NCBI GenBank assembly: GCA_027014185.1
Contig: JALWEK010000139.1
Span: 1-17,081, forward strand
Length of the DNA: 17,081 bases
Direction: 5' to 3'
Source: Aquificaceae bacterium
GTDB taxonomy: Bacteria > Aquificota > Aquificia > Aquificales > Aquificaceae
Every line of letters begins with the position of its first letter. The first letter of the stretch is position 1. The position numbers were made by a program, and so were the translations under genes. A model generated the notes under the pieces. That model saw only the letters and a list, made by a program, of their open reading frames with translations, searched no databases and had not been told where the DNA came from. Positions 1-6,679 of this stretch are shown piece by piece.

Positions 1-522
1 AAGGTAAAAGCTGAGAAACTCCATGTAGAGCTTCCCTACTACGACTGGGAGGAGGAGGTAGTTACTGAGGTTATGGAACACGGCTTTGATCTTATGTTTC
101 CAACATTCAAGGTCTTTGAGAAAAGGGAAAGGTTTGACGTAAGGCCGATTGAATTCAGGGAGGTACCCAAGGTTCCTTTATTTACACAGGGGACCCTGAT
201 ACAGGAGATGAAGAGAAGGGGTCTTGGAAGGCCTTCAACCTACGCCCACATAGTCCAGACCCTCTTGGATAGGGGATACGTCAGGGAGGTGAAGGGAAGG
301 CTCGTCCCAACCAAGATGGGAATTCAGGTTTACAACTACCTTAAAGAGAACTACCCAGAGTACGTAAGCGAGGAACTCACCAGGAAGCTAGAAGAGGCCA
401 TGGACAGGATAGAGAGGGGAGAGCTCGATTACATTGAGGTCCTGAGGTCCGCCTTCAAGGTCAAAAAAATACTCGACAGACTCGGTAAGGTAGAGGTCTC
501 GGAGAGGTTCTACTATGAGTGA
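1..522 (+). CDS. rgy: Reverse gyrase, C-terminal end (partial)
   Basis: The reading frame is open from base 1, so the 5' part lies outside the window; 173 residues remain, ending in TGA. They match the end of the type IA topoisomerase half of reverse gyrase: a segment LFTQGTLIQEMKRRGLGRPS followed by TYAHIVQTLLDRGYV, then GRLVPTKMG, then the acidic helical stretch EELTRKLEEAMDRIERGELDY that closes these proteins. Reverse gyrase couples a SF2 helicase-like ATPase with topoisomerase IA to introduce positive supercoils and is found almost only in thermophiles and hyperthermophiles. The catalytic tyrosine and the helicase domain are upstream of the window. An ordinary topoisomerase I is the alternative, but the absence of zinc ribbons after this domain and this exact C-terminal pattern favour reverse gyrase. 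The stop codon lies inside the next small gene (overlap 515-522). Confidence 0.9.
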   Translation, partial: KVKAEKLHVELPYYDWEEEVVTEVMEHGFDLMFPTFKVFEKRERFDVRPIEFREVPKVPLFTQGTLIQEMKRRGLGRPSTYAHIVQTLLDRGYVREVKGRLVPTKMGIQVYNYLKENYPEYVSEELTRKLEEAMDRIERGELDYIEVLRSAFKVKKILDRLGKVEVSERFYYE

Positions 523-622
523 TGTTATAGCGCTCATTCTCTTCATAGGCCTATTACACGGGGTCCTATTCATATACTGGAAGGGTATACTTAAAATTAG
601 AAGTAAAAAGAATCTCGATTGA
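515..622 (+). CDS. Small single-TM membrane protein, 35 aa
   Basis: An unrecognised small gene. ATG at 515 lies inside the last codons of reverse gyrase (8-base overlap) and is preceded by GGAGAGG with a 7-base spacing, a good ribosome site. The product has a hydrophobic segment at about residues 4-22 (VIALILFIGLLHGVLFIYW) followed by a basic tail (KGILKIRSKKNLD), which fits a single-pass membrane protein with its C-terminus in the cytoplasm. The tail codons are visibly more A+T-rich than the start of the gene and coincide with the left edge of the A+T-rich island, so the C-terminus may have been altered by whatever brought that DNA in. The call rests on ribosome site, overlap and hydrophobicity only; no homologue is recognised. 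Confidence 0.55.
   Translation: MSDVIALILFIGLLHGVLFIYWKGILKIRSKKNLD
591..599 (+). repeat. Left 9-bp inverted repeat of the A+T-rich island
   Basis: TTAAAATTA here is matched by its exact reverse complement at 1232-1240, so the two copies bracket the A+T-rich gene in inverted orientation. The sequence is pure A/T, so chance is a real possibility; see the partner entry. Confidence 0.3.
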
Positions 623-626
623 ACAA

Positions 627-1232
627 TTATAAATTTTCAATTTCTAATATATACCACTCTAAAAATAGTAAAAGCTCCCTGCGTCTTGAATAAATTGGAT
701 CTCCAATAATAAGTGTAGCTAAAAGGAAGATAAAAAGTATAATTACTACAATAAGACCATATTTTGTAGACGAGAAACCTCCCATCGAGGCAATAAAGCT
801 TGCTATAATTATATAACTAAATGGGCGCTTCATGAAATCATTTTTAAGCTCTAAGTCTTTCTCCAATATACTTTTAATTTTCTGTAGGCGAGAAACATCT
901 GTTATATTTTTATCTTTTAACTCAGCAGCAAAGATACAATAGCGCGCGCCTTGCCTATTGGTTCTATATAAGTTAAATATTGGTTTGTCTTTACACATTC
1001 TTTCTGAGGTTATATCGCCTATTTTATAAGCCACAACAATTGATAATAACGCGAAAAATACGAACAATTCAAAGTAGTTTGCAAATAATGAAATCGTAGA
1101 TAACAGGAATAAAGCCGCTTCTATGAAAGAATAAACTTTATTATCTTTTAGACTCTTTAAGATGAAGTTCCCAAATGAGGCTTGCTTATATGCTCTAATA
1201 ACTTCTTCATAATATTCATCTTTCATATTCAT
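627..1232 (-). CDS. Uncharacterised 4-TM membrane protein, A+T-rich gene
   Basis: 201 residues, no family recognised. Hydrophobic segments at about 34-52, 55-71, 138-154 and 157-177 give two TM hairpins separated by a roughly 65-residue charged region that contains two cysteines (80 and 99) and a Lys/Glu-rich helix (about 104-135). The last 20 residues are again amphipathic. The gene starts with ATG overlapping the pgi/pmi stop as ATGA; an AAGGAGGAG sequence about 11-13 bases upstream, within the pgi codons, can serve as ribosome site, and a second in-frame ATG follows two codons later (1226). Its stop is 4 bases from the convergent 35-residue gene. Codons are dominated by ATA, TTA, AAT and AAA, unlike any neighbour, so it is probably a late arrival at the end of the trm1-pgi operon. 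The hairpin-soluble-hairpin layout is reminiscent of small membrane effectors but no motif supports that. Confidence 0.75.
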   Translation of the reverse strand: MNMKDEYYEEVIRAYKQASFGNFILKSLKDNKVYSFIEAALFLLSTISLFANYFELFVFFALLSIVVAYKIGDITSERMCKDKPIFNLYRTNRQGARYCIFAAELKDKNITDVSRLQKIKSILEKDLELKNDFMKRPFSYIIIASFIASMGGFSSTKYGLIVVIILFIFLLATLIIGDPIYSRRRELLLFLEWYILEIENL

Positions 1233-2188
1233 AATTTTAACAACTCCTCCTTTATCCAGTCTATGACCTTCACCGGTAGAGGCTCGAACCCATACTTTCC
1301 AGCAAGGTAGTAGCTCGCCCAGTCTCCAACGTGAATGAGGTAGAGGAGCCTTGCAAGATAGGAGTTCCCATCCCCGCCTATTGCAACGGGGACTATACCG
1401 AGGTCTTTCAGGAGCCTTATCGTAATATCAACCCTTCTCCTAACCCTTTCGTGGTCTTTGAGATCGAACATCACGATGAAGGCGCACTTGGACCTTATCT
1501 CCGCGTTGTCGAGACCAACCACCTCGTTGTGGTGCATCTCGGGAAGGGTCGCAAAGTAAGCCTGCGTTTTTGAATTCTCGTTTATCTGGGTTTTCCACCT
1601 GAAGGCGCACGCCTCGGTCAGAGGGGTTGCGTAGATTATCGGTATGTACCCGTTCAGTTTGTTCGCTATCTCCTCACCTTTTTTCTTTATTTCCTCGTAG
1701 CTTGTTTTCAGGTTCTCCTTCGCATCCTCAAGCTCATCCTTTTCCACACCGAGGAGTGTCAGGATCTTAGAGAGCATGTAGCCGAGAGCGTATCTGGGAG
1801 CAAAGCCGGAGGGAACCTTCAGGTGCAATACCCCGCTTTTCTTGGCGAGCTCTTCCAGCTTACCTCCGGAGCTGATACATATAACCGTTGCGTCCCTCTT
1901 CATAGCGGTCTCGAAGTTGCTTATCGTCTCCTCAGTGTTCCCGCTGTAGCTTGTGCAGATCACCAGGTGCTCTTCCCCGTTCACGTAGTTTGGAAGCCCG
2001 TACCCCCTGTGGGATATGGCAACCACGTTACATCCCCTATGCTCGAGCCAGCTCTTTGCTATGTCCCCCACTATGCCGGAGCCTCCCATACCGCAGAAGG
2101 TTATAGTCCGGTACAGGGAGCGGTCGATATCTGTTTTTTCCCACTGGAGCTGGTCTGGAAAGCTCTTGAGCATCTCCTCAGGACTCAT
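1229..2188 (-). CDS. pgi: Bifunctional phosphoglucose/phosphomannose isomerase
   Basis: 319 residues of the archaeal-type PGI/PMI family (SIS-domain sugar isomerases, best known from Pyrobaculum aerophilum), which interconvert glucose-6-P or mannose-6-P with fructose-6-P in gluconeogenesis and sugar-nucleotide supply. The SIS phosphosugar-binding motifs are visible: GMGGSGIVGD at residues 33-42 and SYSGNTEET at 80-88. A second SIS-like half follows, with INENSKTQAYF (202-212) and PEMHHNEVVG (216-225); Glu204 and His220 are the likely catalytic pair by comparison with the archaeal enzyme. The length is close to the archaeal enzymes and far shorter than classical bacterial PGI. ATG at 2188 overlaps the trm1 stop as ATGA and has GGAGGGGAAAG just upstream. 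The gene is translationally coupled between trm1 and the A+T-rich 4-TM gene. Confidence 0.88.
   Translation of the reverse strand: MSPEEMLKSFPDQLQWEKTDIDRSLYRTITFCGMGGSGIVGDIAKSWLEHRGCNVVAISHRGYGLPNYVNGEEHLVICTSYSGNTEETISNFETAMKRDATVICISSGGKLEELAKKSGVLHLKVPSGFAPRYALGYMLSKILTLLGVEKDELEDAKENLKTSYEEIKKKGEEIANKLNGYIPIIYATPLTEACAFRWKTQINENSKTQAYFATLPEMHHNEVVGLDNAEIRSKCAFIVMFDLKDHERVRRRVDITIRLLKDLGIVPVAIGGDGNSYLARLLYLIHVGDWASYYLAGKYGFEPLPVKVIDWIKEELLKL
1232..1240 (-). repeat. Right 9-bp inverted repeat of the A+T-rich island
   Basis: TAATTTTAA on the plus strand, the reverse complement of 591-599. It overlaps the pgi/pmi stop region and the start of the A+T-rich gene. Inner flanks are loosely similar as well (GAAGTAAAAAG on the left, TGAATATGAAAG on the right, minus strand). 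Low sequence complexity limits the weight of this. Confidence 0.3.
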
Positions 2189-3360
2189 CTTTCCCCTCCT
2201 TCCAAACGCCGTTTTATTATAACTTTAAGTTCCTCCGATTTCCTCAGAACCTCCTCGTGGGGAAGCCTCGTCCTGAAACCATCCCCCTCAAAGTGTGTCC
2301 TCACGCCCTCGTAGAACTCTACCGCCTTATTTATCGGGGGTTGCTGGGGTATACCTACCTTTTCCGCGAGCTTGGAGAGCATATAAAAGCCCACCGTCTG
2401 GAGCTTTGCTTCCTGCCGTATCAGAGAGAGTATCCTCTTGGTCTCCTTTGAGACCTCCTCCCTCTCCTGGGCTTCCCTGTAGAGGAAATCCGTAAACTCC
2501 TCGCCCCACAAATTCCCAAGCCACATCGGACCGCCGAGGCTGAACCTAGTCCCGCACACAGGGCAGCGTTCTTTTATCTTCAGTAGGTCAAGGACCGCTT
2601 CGCGGTTCATACAGTTAAAGCAGTAAAGAACGTATCCTACCTGATCCATCAACGAGTTTGTGAGCTTCGCACCCCTGTCTTTAACAAAGAAGAGCTTGAA
2701 GTAGTGAAGGTGGGAGTAGGCGAATATGGGAACCATCGCTATGTCGTGCTGGGCAGAGAGCTCTATCACCTTCTTTATAAGAATTCTTATCCCTACCTCA
2801 TGCTTGAACTCGTTTCTGAGAGGACGAGCTCCGTACCTCCTTATACAGGTCTTTGGGTATGTGCCCGAAAGTGGCGCCGTGTCGGTAGCTGTGAGGCTGA
2901 GCAACCCTCCCCTCTTCATACTCAGGGCGACCGACTCTATAAAGGGGACGGGAGTCCCGAAAGGGTCTAGATCCACGTAGTCAAAGCCAAAGCCCCAGCC
3001 CTTCCTCATAAAGAAGTTCGCGTCCTCCCTGTGGACCTCGTATCTGTCTTCGGAAACCTCGTTCAGCTTGAAGTTTTCCCGGATGATCTCAACCGCCTTC
3101 TCGTTTATGTCGTTGGTAAATACCTTTCCCACGCAGGAGGTCTCCTTGATGAACCTTATGGCCCTTATTCCGCTCGCGGAGAGAGGGTCTGCGACCATCA
3201 GTTCCCTTCCCAGTTTCCTGCACAGGTACTCAAGCCCCAGGACCGCGAGGTCCCTATTTACCCTCATCCTGGGATTGTAGAAGACTGGCATATCGGAGGA
3301 GACGATGTCTCTTAGTTCTGGTATGTATACCTTCGCTTTCCCTTCCTGAACGATTTTCAT
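2185..3360 (-). CDS. trm1: tRNA (guanine26-N2)-dimethyltransferase Trm1
   Basis: 391 residues, full length. Trm1 uses S-adenosylmethionine to make m2,2G at position 26; the Aquifex aeolicus enzyme is known to act on G27 as well. The SAM-dependent methyltransferase core shows ADPLSASGIRAIRF (57-70), TNDINEKAVEII (82-93) and the N-methyltransferase motif DPFGTP (132-137). The C-terminal half carries a zinc-ribbon Cys quartet, CFNC (247-250) and CPVC (266-269), typical of archaeal and Aquifex Trm1. The family is archaeal and eukaryal and rare in bacteria. The start follows the 37-residue gene's TGA by 4 bases with no clear ribosome site, so it probably depends on coupling. The tRNA-Leu at the head of this operon has A at position 26 and G at 27, so it is not an obvious G26 substrate. 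Confidence 0.93.
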   Translation of the reverse strand: MKIVQEGKAKVYIPELRDIVSSDMPVFYNPRMRVNRDLAVLGLEYLCRKLGRELMVADPLSASGIRAIRFIKETSCVGKVFTNDINEKAVEIIRENFKLNEVSEDRYEVHREDANFFMRKGWGFGFDYVDLDPFGTPVPFIESVALSMKRGGLLSLTATDTAPLSGTYPKTCIRRYGARPLRNEFKHEVGIRILIKKVIELSAQHDIAMVPIFAYSHLHYFKLFFVKDRGAKLTNSLMDQVGYVLYCFNCMNREAVLDLLKIKERCPVCGTRFSLGGPMWLGNLWGEEFTDFLYREAQEREEVSKETKRILSLIRQEAKLQTVGFYMLSKLAEKVGIPQQPPINKAVEFYEGVRTHFEGDGFRTRLPHEEVLRKSEELKVIIKRRLEGGER

Positions 3361-3364
3361 AAGG

Positions 3365-3478
3365 TCAGTTCTTGTGGGCTGTCTGTTTGAGGTCCTTTAT
3401 CGTTATGTAGGTCATTCCGAAGAGAGCAAGCATAACCACGAGGATGGCTAAAAGAAGAAAGGTATTCATCTCCTGCAT
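3365..3478 (-). CDS. Small single-TM membrane protein, 37 aa
   Basis: Unrecognised. The ATG at 3478 overlaps the stop of the 65-residue gene as TAATG, and AGGAGG lies 9 bases upstream (inside the previous gene), so initiation is well supported. The product begins MQEMN, has one hydrophobic helix at about residues 7-25 (FLLLAILVVMLALFGMTYI) and ends in a polar basic tail (KDLKQTAHKN). It sits 4 bases before trm1. The single-helix form resembles small accessory subunits of membrane complexes, but nothing in the sequence names a partner; the two-TM protein encoded immediately upstream is the obvious candidate. Confidence 0.6.
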   Translation of the reverse strand: MQEMNTFLLLAILVVMLALFGMTYITIKDLKQTAHKN

Positions 3479-3675
3479 TATACTTTACCTCCTCTTCCTT
3501 CCAAGATATCCCTAATATAGGCTATTGAGAATCCGAGTAAGGATAAGCCCGTTCCAAATAGGACTAAGGATATACCTTCAAAGTTCCTTTTAAGGATTAT
3601 AGCCACGCTACCTGTCAGTATAAAACCTATGGCGAGTCCTTTGAAGCTATCCTCTATGTATCTGAGTCTGTGCAT
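3478..3675 (-). CDS. Small two-TM membrane protein, 65 aa
   Basis: Unrecognised. Hydrophobic segments at about residues 13-28 and 35-54 make a helical hairpin with a short Lys/Arg-containing loop (KRNFEG) between them, and the C-terminus is charged (RDILEGRGGKV). The start at 3675 is only 10 bases after the tRNA-Leu gene on the same strand. AAAGGA abuts this ATG with no spacer, which is poor for initiation, yet no better in-frame ATG exists. Its last codons supply the ribosome site of the 37-residue gene, which starts on its stop codon. It is probably made from the same transcript as the tRNA after tRNA processing. Confidence 0.65.
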   Translation of the reverse strand: MHRLRYIEDSFKGLAIGFILTGSVAIILKRNFEGISLVLFGTGLSLLGFSIAYIRDILEGRGGKV

Positions 3676-3685
3676 TCCTTTATCA

Positions 3686-3769
3686 TGGGGGTACCGGGAG
3701 TCGAACCCGGACGGCCTTGCGGCCCGCGGATTTTAAGTCCGCTGCGTCTGCCAGTTCCGCCATACCCCC
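3686..3769 (-). tRNA. tRNA-Leu (anticodon UAA)
   Basis: A complete type II tRNA reads on the minus strand. Acceptor stem GGGGGTA (3769-3763) pairs with TACCCCC (3693-3687), with discriminator A at 3686. The anticodon stem GCGGA/TCCGC holds loop CTTAAAA with anticodon TAA (3735-3733). The long variable arm GGCC-GCAA-GGCC and T arm CCGGG-TTCGACT-CCCGG are intact. Discriminator A and the long variable arm are leucine identity features. The CCA end is not encoded (A is followed by TGA), so it must be added. It decodes UUA and, by wobble, UUG. It is divergent from mnmE, whose product modifies U34 of such tRNAs. Confidence 0.95.
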
Positions 3770-3774
3770 GCAGT

Positions 3775-3780
3775 AATATA
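3775..3780 (-). promoter_or_regulatory. Putative -10 element for tRNA-Leu
   Basis: TATATT (3780-3775, minus strand) lies 5 bases before the first tRNA base. TTCATT at 3803-3798 is a weak -35 at 17 bases. An alternative -10, TAAAAT, is at 3785-3780. Either choice predicts a start within about 0-5 bases of the mature 5' end. The whole divergent region to the mnmE ATG is only 29 bases. Confidence 0.4.
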
Positions 3781-3798
3781 TTTTAATTGAGCGGTCCA

Positions 3799-5148
3799 AT
3801 GAAAGATCCCATTGTCGCAATAGCAACCCCTTTTGGTGAGAGCGCTATCGGAGTTATCAGGCTTTCGGGGAAAGGTGTACTCGATATAACCAAGAGATTC
3901 TTCAAGACAAAGTCGGAGATAAGACCGAGGTTCGCCCACTACGGGACTCTCGTGGATGAGAGCGGTGATGTGATAGACGAGGGCGTCCTCATATACTACA
4001 GGGCGCCCAAAAGTTATACCGGTGAGGATATGGTGGAGCTCTCCCTGCACGGAAACCCCCTCATACTCAGGAAGACCTTGGAGCTTTTCCTCAGGGCTGG
4101 GTGCAGACTCGCCGAGCCCGGAGAGTTTACCAAGAGAGCCTTTCTGAACGGCAAGCTCGACCTTGCCCAGGCTGAGGCTGTCGCAGAGCTGATATCCGCC
4201 AAGACGGAACTCGCCCGTAGAGCCTCTATCAGGCAGTTGAAGGGTGAGCTGAGCAGGTACGTAAACTCCCTGAGGGATAGCCTTCTTGAGCTTTCAGCCT
4301 ACATAGAGGCCGATATAGAGTTTTCCGAGGAGGACATACCCACCCTGACAAAAGAGCAGGTCCTCAGCATGGTCGACAAGGTCCTTGAAGGGATAGACCA
4401 GCTCCTGAGAACCGCAAAGACGGGGAAGCTCCTGAGGGAGGGAATGAAACTCGCAATAGTGGGAAGGCCCAACGTGGGAAAGTCCTCCCTCTTCAACGCA
4501 CTTCTTAAGGAAGACAGGGCGATAGTCACCGACATAGAGGGAACAACGAGGGATTACATAGAGGAGACGCTGAACCTAAGGGGTGTTCCTGTTGTGCTCG
4601 TGGATACAGCTGGTATAAGGGAAGCTAAAGACCCCGTGGAGAGAATAGGCGTGGAGAGGAGCGTTAAGAAGATAGAGGAGGCCGACGTTGTCCTCTTCGT
4701 TCTGGATGGATCGGAAGGAGCGGGAGACGAGGATCTGAAGATATACGAAAAGGTGAAGGATAGGGAAACCATCGTTGTTGTTAACAAAATAGACCTCGGC
4801 GAAGTCTCCCTACCTCTTGAAATTTTTGAGGGACATTCTATAATAAAGGTGAGTGCCCTCAAGGGACACGGACTAAAAGACCTTGAAGAAGAAATTCTCA
4901 AAAAAGCAGGCTTGGTTGTTCAAGAGGGATTAAACATATATGTTTCGGTCAGGCACGAGGAGCTCCTTAGAAAGTCGAAAGAGGTTCTCGAAAGGTTCAG
5001 GACCAAATACAAGGAGGAGGATATAAGTCCAGAGATAGCCATGCTTGACATCAGGGAAGCTACCGATTACTTAGGAGAGATAGTTGGACATATAACTACT
5101 GAGGACGTTCTGGGAAGTATATTCTCAAGATTTTGCATAGGAAAATAA
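3799..5148 (+). CDS. mnmE: tRNA uridine-5-carboxymethylaminomethyl modification GTPase MnmE
   Basis: 449 residues from the ATG at 3799. MnmE with MnmG installs the cmnm5 group at wobble U34 of tRNAs reading NNA/NNG codons, using methylene-THF, FAD and GTP. The N-terminal folate-binding domain opens with [20 protein letters not shown]. The G domain, inserted in a helical domain, shows GRPNVGKS (222-229), DIEGTTRD (245-252), DTAG (269-272), NKID (329-332) and SALKG (352-356). The protein ends with FCIGK, the conserved C-terminal motif containing the essential cysteine. A TTG at 3787 would add four residues, but family members start close to the IVA strand and no ribosome site supports either choice strongly. 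The gene is divergent from tRNA-Leu(UAA), a predicted substrate, and is followed 13 bases later by rho. Confidence 0.95.
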   Translation: MKDPIVAIATPFGESAIGVIRLSGKGVLDITKRFFKTKSEIRPRFAHYGTLVDESGDVIDEGVLIYYRAPKSYTGEDMVELSLHGNPLILRKTLELFLRAGCRLAEPGEFTKRAFLNGKLDLAQAEAVAELISAKTELARRASIRQLKGELSRYVNSLRDSLLELSAYIEADIEFSEEDIPTLTKEQVLSMVDKVLEGIDQLLRTAKTGKLLREGMKLAIVGRPNVGKSSLFNALLKEDRAIVTDIEGTTRDYIEETLNLRGVPVVLVDTAGIREAKDPVERIGVERSVKKIEEADVVLFVLDGSEGAGDEDLKIYEKVKDRETIVVVNKIDLGEVSLPLEIFEGHSIIKVSALKGHGLKDLEEEILKKAGLVVQEGLNIYVSVRHEELLRKSKEVLERFRTKYKEEDISPEIAMLDIREATDYLGEIVGHITTEDVLGSIFSRFCIGK

Positions 5149-5161
5149 TCAGGAGGAAGAG

Positions 5162-6448
5162 ATGCAGGAACTTCAGGAGAAGAAGATCTACACCCTCGAA
5201 GAGCTAAAAAAGATGACCCTTCAGGAGCTCCAGAAACTCGGCAAGGAGCTGGGGCTCACGAGGACGACGGGACTTAAGAAGGAGGAACTCATAGAACGCA
5301 TACTGGGAGCCCAGGCTAAGGACGGCGGGCTCGTGTTCGTCAAGGGTGTGCTGGAGATACTGCCCGAAGGATACGGCTTTATGAGGAGCGCCCAGAACAA
5401 CTACATGCCGAGCTGGGACGATGTCTATGTGGCGCCTTCCCAGATAAAAAAGTTTGGACTTAGGACAGGAGACACCATAGTGGGCTTTGCTAGGCTCCCT
5501 AAGGAAGGAGAAAAGTACAAGGCTCTGATAAAGATGGAGGCCGTGAACGGTCTTCCCGCGGAGCCCGAGGTCCTTAGGAACAGACCGACCTTCGACAAGC
5601 TCACCCCATACCATCCTACCGAAAGGTTTAATTTGGAGTTCGACCCCAAGGAGCTTTCCACGAGGGTTATAAGCCTGGTAGCTCCGATAGGTAAGGGACA
5701 GAGGGGAATGCTCGTAGCTCCTCCAAAGGCCGGTAAGACGGTTCTCCTCCAGAAGATATCGAGGGCTCTTATACAGAACCACCCTGAGGTGTACCTGATA
5801 ATCCTGCTCATAGACGAGAGACCGGAGGAAGTCACGGAGATGAGGAGGATAGTGGGGGACGGAGCCGAGGTGATAGCCTCAACCTTCGACGAGCCACCAG
5901 AGCGGCATATGCAGGTGGCCGAGCTAGTTATAGAGAAGGCCAAAAGACTCGTGGAGCTCAAGAACGACGTCGTTATACTCCTGGACTCGATGACCAGGTT
6001 CGCCAGGGCTTCCAACGCGGTAACACCTCCGACGGGAAGGGTCCTCTCGGGCGGTATAGAGGCCACGGCTCTCCAGAGACCTAAGAAGTTCTTTGGAGCC
6101 GCCAGGAACATCGAGGAAGGTGGCTCTCTAACGATAATAGCCACGGCCCTCATAGAGACAGGATCGAGGATGGACGACGTGATATACGAGGAGTTCAAGG
6201 GAACGGGTAACATGGAGATACATCTGGACAGGAGGCTGATGGAGAGGAGGGTATTCCCCGCGATAAACATCGAAAAGTCTGGGACGAGGAAGGAGGAGCT
6301 TCTTGTGGAGGAGTGGGAACTCCAGAGGATGTGGGTTCTGAGGAAGTTCCTATCCACGATGGATCCCGTAGAGGCTATGGAGTTCCTCTTAGACAAGCTC
6401 AAGCGCTTTAAGACGAACAGGGAATTCCTAAAGGCGATGAACGCATAG
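5162..6448 (+). CDS. rho: Transcription termination factor Rho
   Basis: 428 residues, full length. Rho is a hexameric RNA-dependent ATPase that loads on nascent RNA and releases RNA polymerase. Visible parts: the N-terminal helical Rho-N domain (about 8-50, [20 protein letters not shown]), the cold-shock-like RNA-binding domain (about 55-130, with GYGFMRS), the Walker A motif APPKAGKT (186-193), [13 protein letters not shown] (215-227) with the catalytic glutamate region, Walker [15 protein letters not shown] (270-283), and the C-terminal RNA/arginine-finger region ([13 protein letters not shown]). AGGAGG sits 5 bases before the ATG at 5162. The order rho-rpmE-prfA seen here is common in bacteria. 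With no hairpin-type terminators visible in the window, Rho may carry much of the termination load. Confidence 0.97.
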   Translation: MQELQEKKIYTLEELKKMTLQELQKLGKELGLTRTTGLKKEELIERILGAQAKDGGLVFVKGVLEILPEGYGFMRSAQNNYMPSWDDVYVAPSQIKKFGLRTGDTIVGFARLPKEGEKYKALIKMEAVNGLPAEPEVLRNRPTFDKLTPYHPTERFNLEFDPKELSTRVISLVAPIGKGQRGMLVAPPKAGKTVLLQKISRALIQNHPEVYLIILLIDERPEEVTEMRRIVGDGAEVIASTFDEPPERHMQVAELVIEKAKRLVELKNDVVILLDSMTRFARASNAVTPPTGRVLSGGIEATALQRPKKFFGAARNIEEGGSLTIIATALIETGSRMDDVIYEEFKGTGNMEIHLDRRLMERRVFPAINIEKSGTRKEELLVEEWELQRMWVLRKFLSTMDPVEAMEFLLDKLKRFKTNREFLKAMNA

Positions 6449-6478
6449 TATAATACTTAGCTTCGGAGGTAAAGGAGG
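6449..6478 (+). promoter_or_regulatory. Promoter -10 and leader of rpmE
   Basis: TATAAT at 6449-6454 follows the rho TAG stop directly, then ACTTAGCT, then GGAGGTAAAGGAGG abutting the rpmE ATG; the first GGAGG is 9 bases from the start codon. The string TATAATACTTAGCT is nearly identical to TACAATACTTAGCT in front of rpmB, and both run on into CGGAGGTAAAGG. No good -35 box is visible (TTCCTA at 18 bases is weak). This would let rpmE-prfA be transcribed apart from rho. Confidence 0.5.
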
Positions 6479-6679
6479 ATGAAAAAGGGAATACATCCGG
6501 AAGTGCAGCCCACCACCTTCGTATGCGGTTGTGGAAACACCTTTACCCTGCTATCGACCAAGGGCGGGACGGTTCACGTTGAGGTATGTAACCAGTGCCA
6601 TCCCTTCTACACCGGGAAGCTGAGGCTAAAGCCCCTCTTTCTAGAACTCGCCTCGCCCGGTGAGAAGAAGGAAGGTTGA
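6479..6679 (+). CDS. rpmE: Ribosomal protein bL31
   Basis: 66 residues. bL31 bridges the two ribosomal subunits at the central protuberance. This is the zinc-binding (C+) form: Cys16 and Cys18 (CGC) with Cys37 and Cys40 (CNQC) form the ribbon, and the start [11 protein letters not shown] and HPFYTGK are typical. Organisms that possess a zinc-free paralogue swap forms under zinc limitation; none is in this window. The gene has its own -10-like element and a doubled purine-rich ribosome site. Its stop TGA shares one base with the prfA ATG, so prfA is translationally coupled. Confidence 0.97.
   Translation: MKKGIHPEVQPTTFVCGCGNTFTLLSTKGGTVHVEVCNQCHPFYTGKLRLKPLFLELASPGEKKEG

Larger units (their letters stand above)
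587..1240. other. A+T-rich island of foreign appearance
   Basis: From about base 587 to about 1240 the DNA is much richer in A+T than both flanks and changes abruptly at each side. It covers the tail of the 35-residue gene, the whole 4-TM protein gene, and the last codons of pgi/pmi. The edges carry TTAAAATTA (591-599) and its reverse complement (1232-1240). No transposase, integrase or tRNA gene is inside. I infer horizontal acquisition; boundaries are by eye. Confidence 0.55.

Noticed and set aside
627..1232. Transposon or insertion sequence reading of the A+T-rich segment.
   Set aside because: No transposase, integrase, long terminal repeats or target duplications; only 9-bp A/T repeats are visible.
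3787..3798. Upstream TTG start for MnmE adding four residues.
   Set aside because: No ribosome site precedes it and the family starts near the IVA strand; the ATG at 3799 is preferred, though not proven.
5425..6402. Long open frame of 325 codons on the minus strand opposite rho.
   Set aside because: It is fully antisense to rho, Ser/Leu/Thr-rich and low in plausible motifs, as expected from the reverse of a biased codon set. The same holds for long opposite-strand frames across minC, aroC, prfA and the CDF gene.
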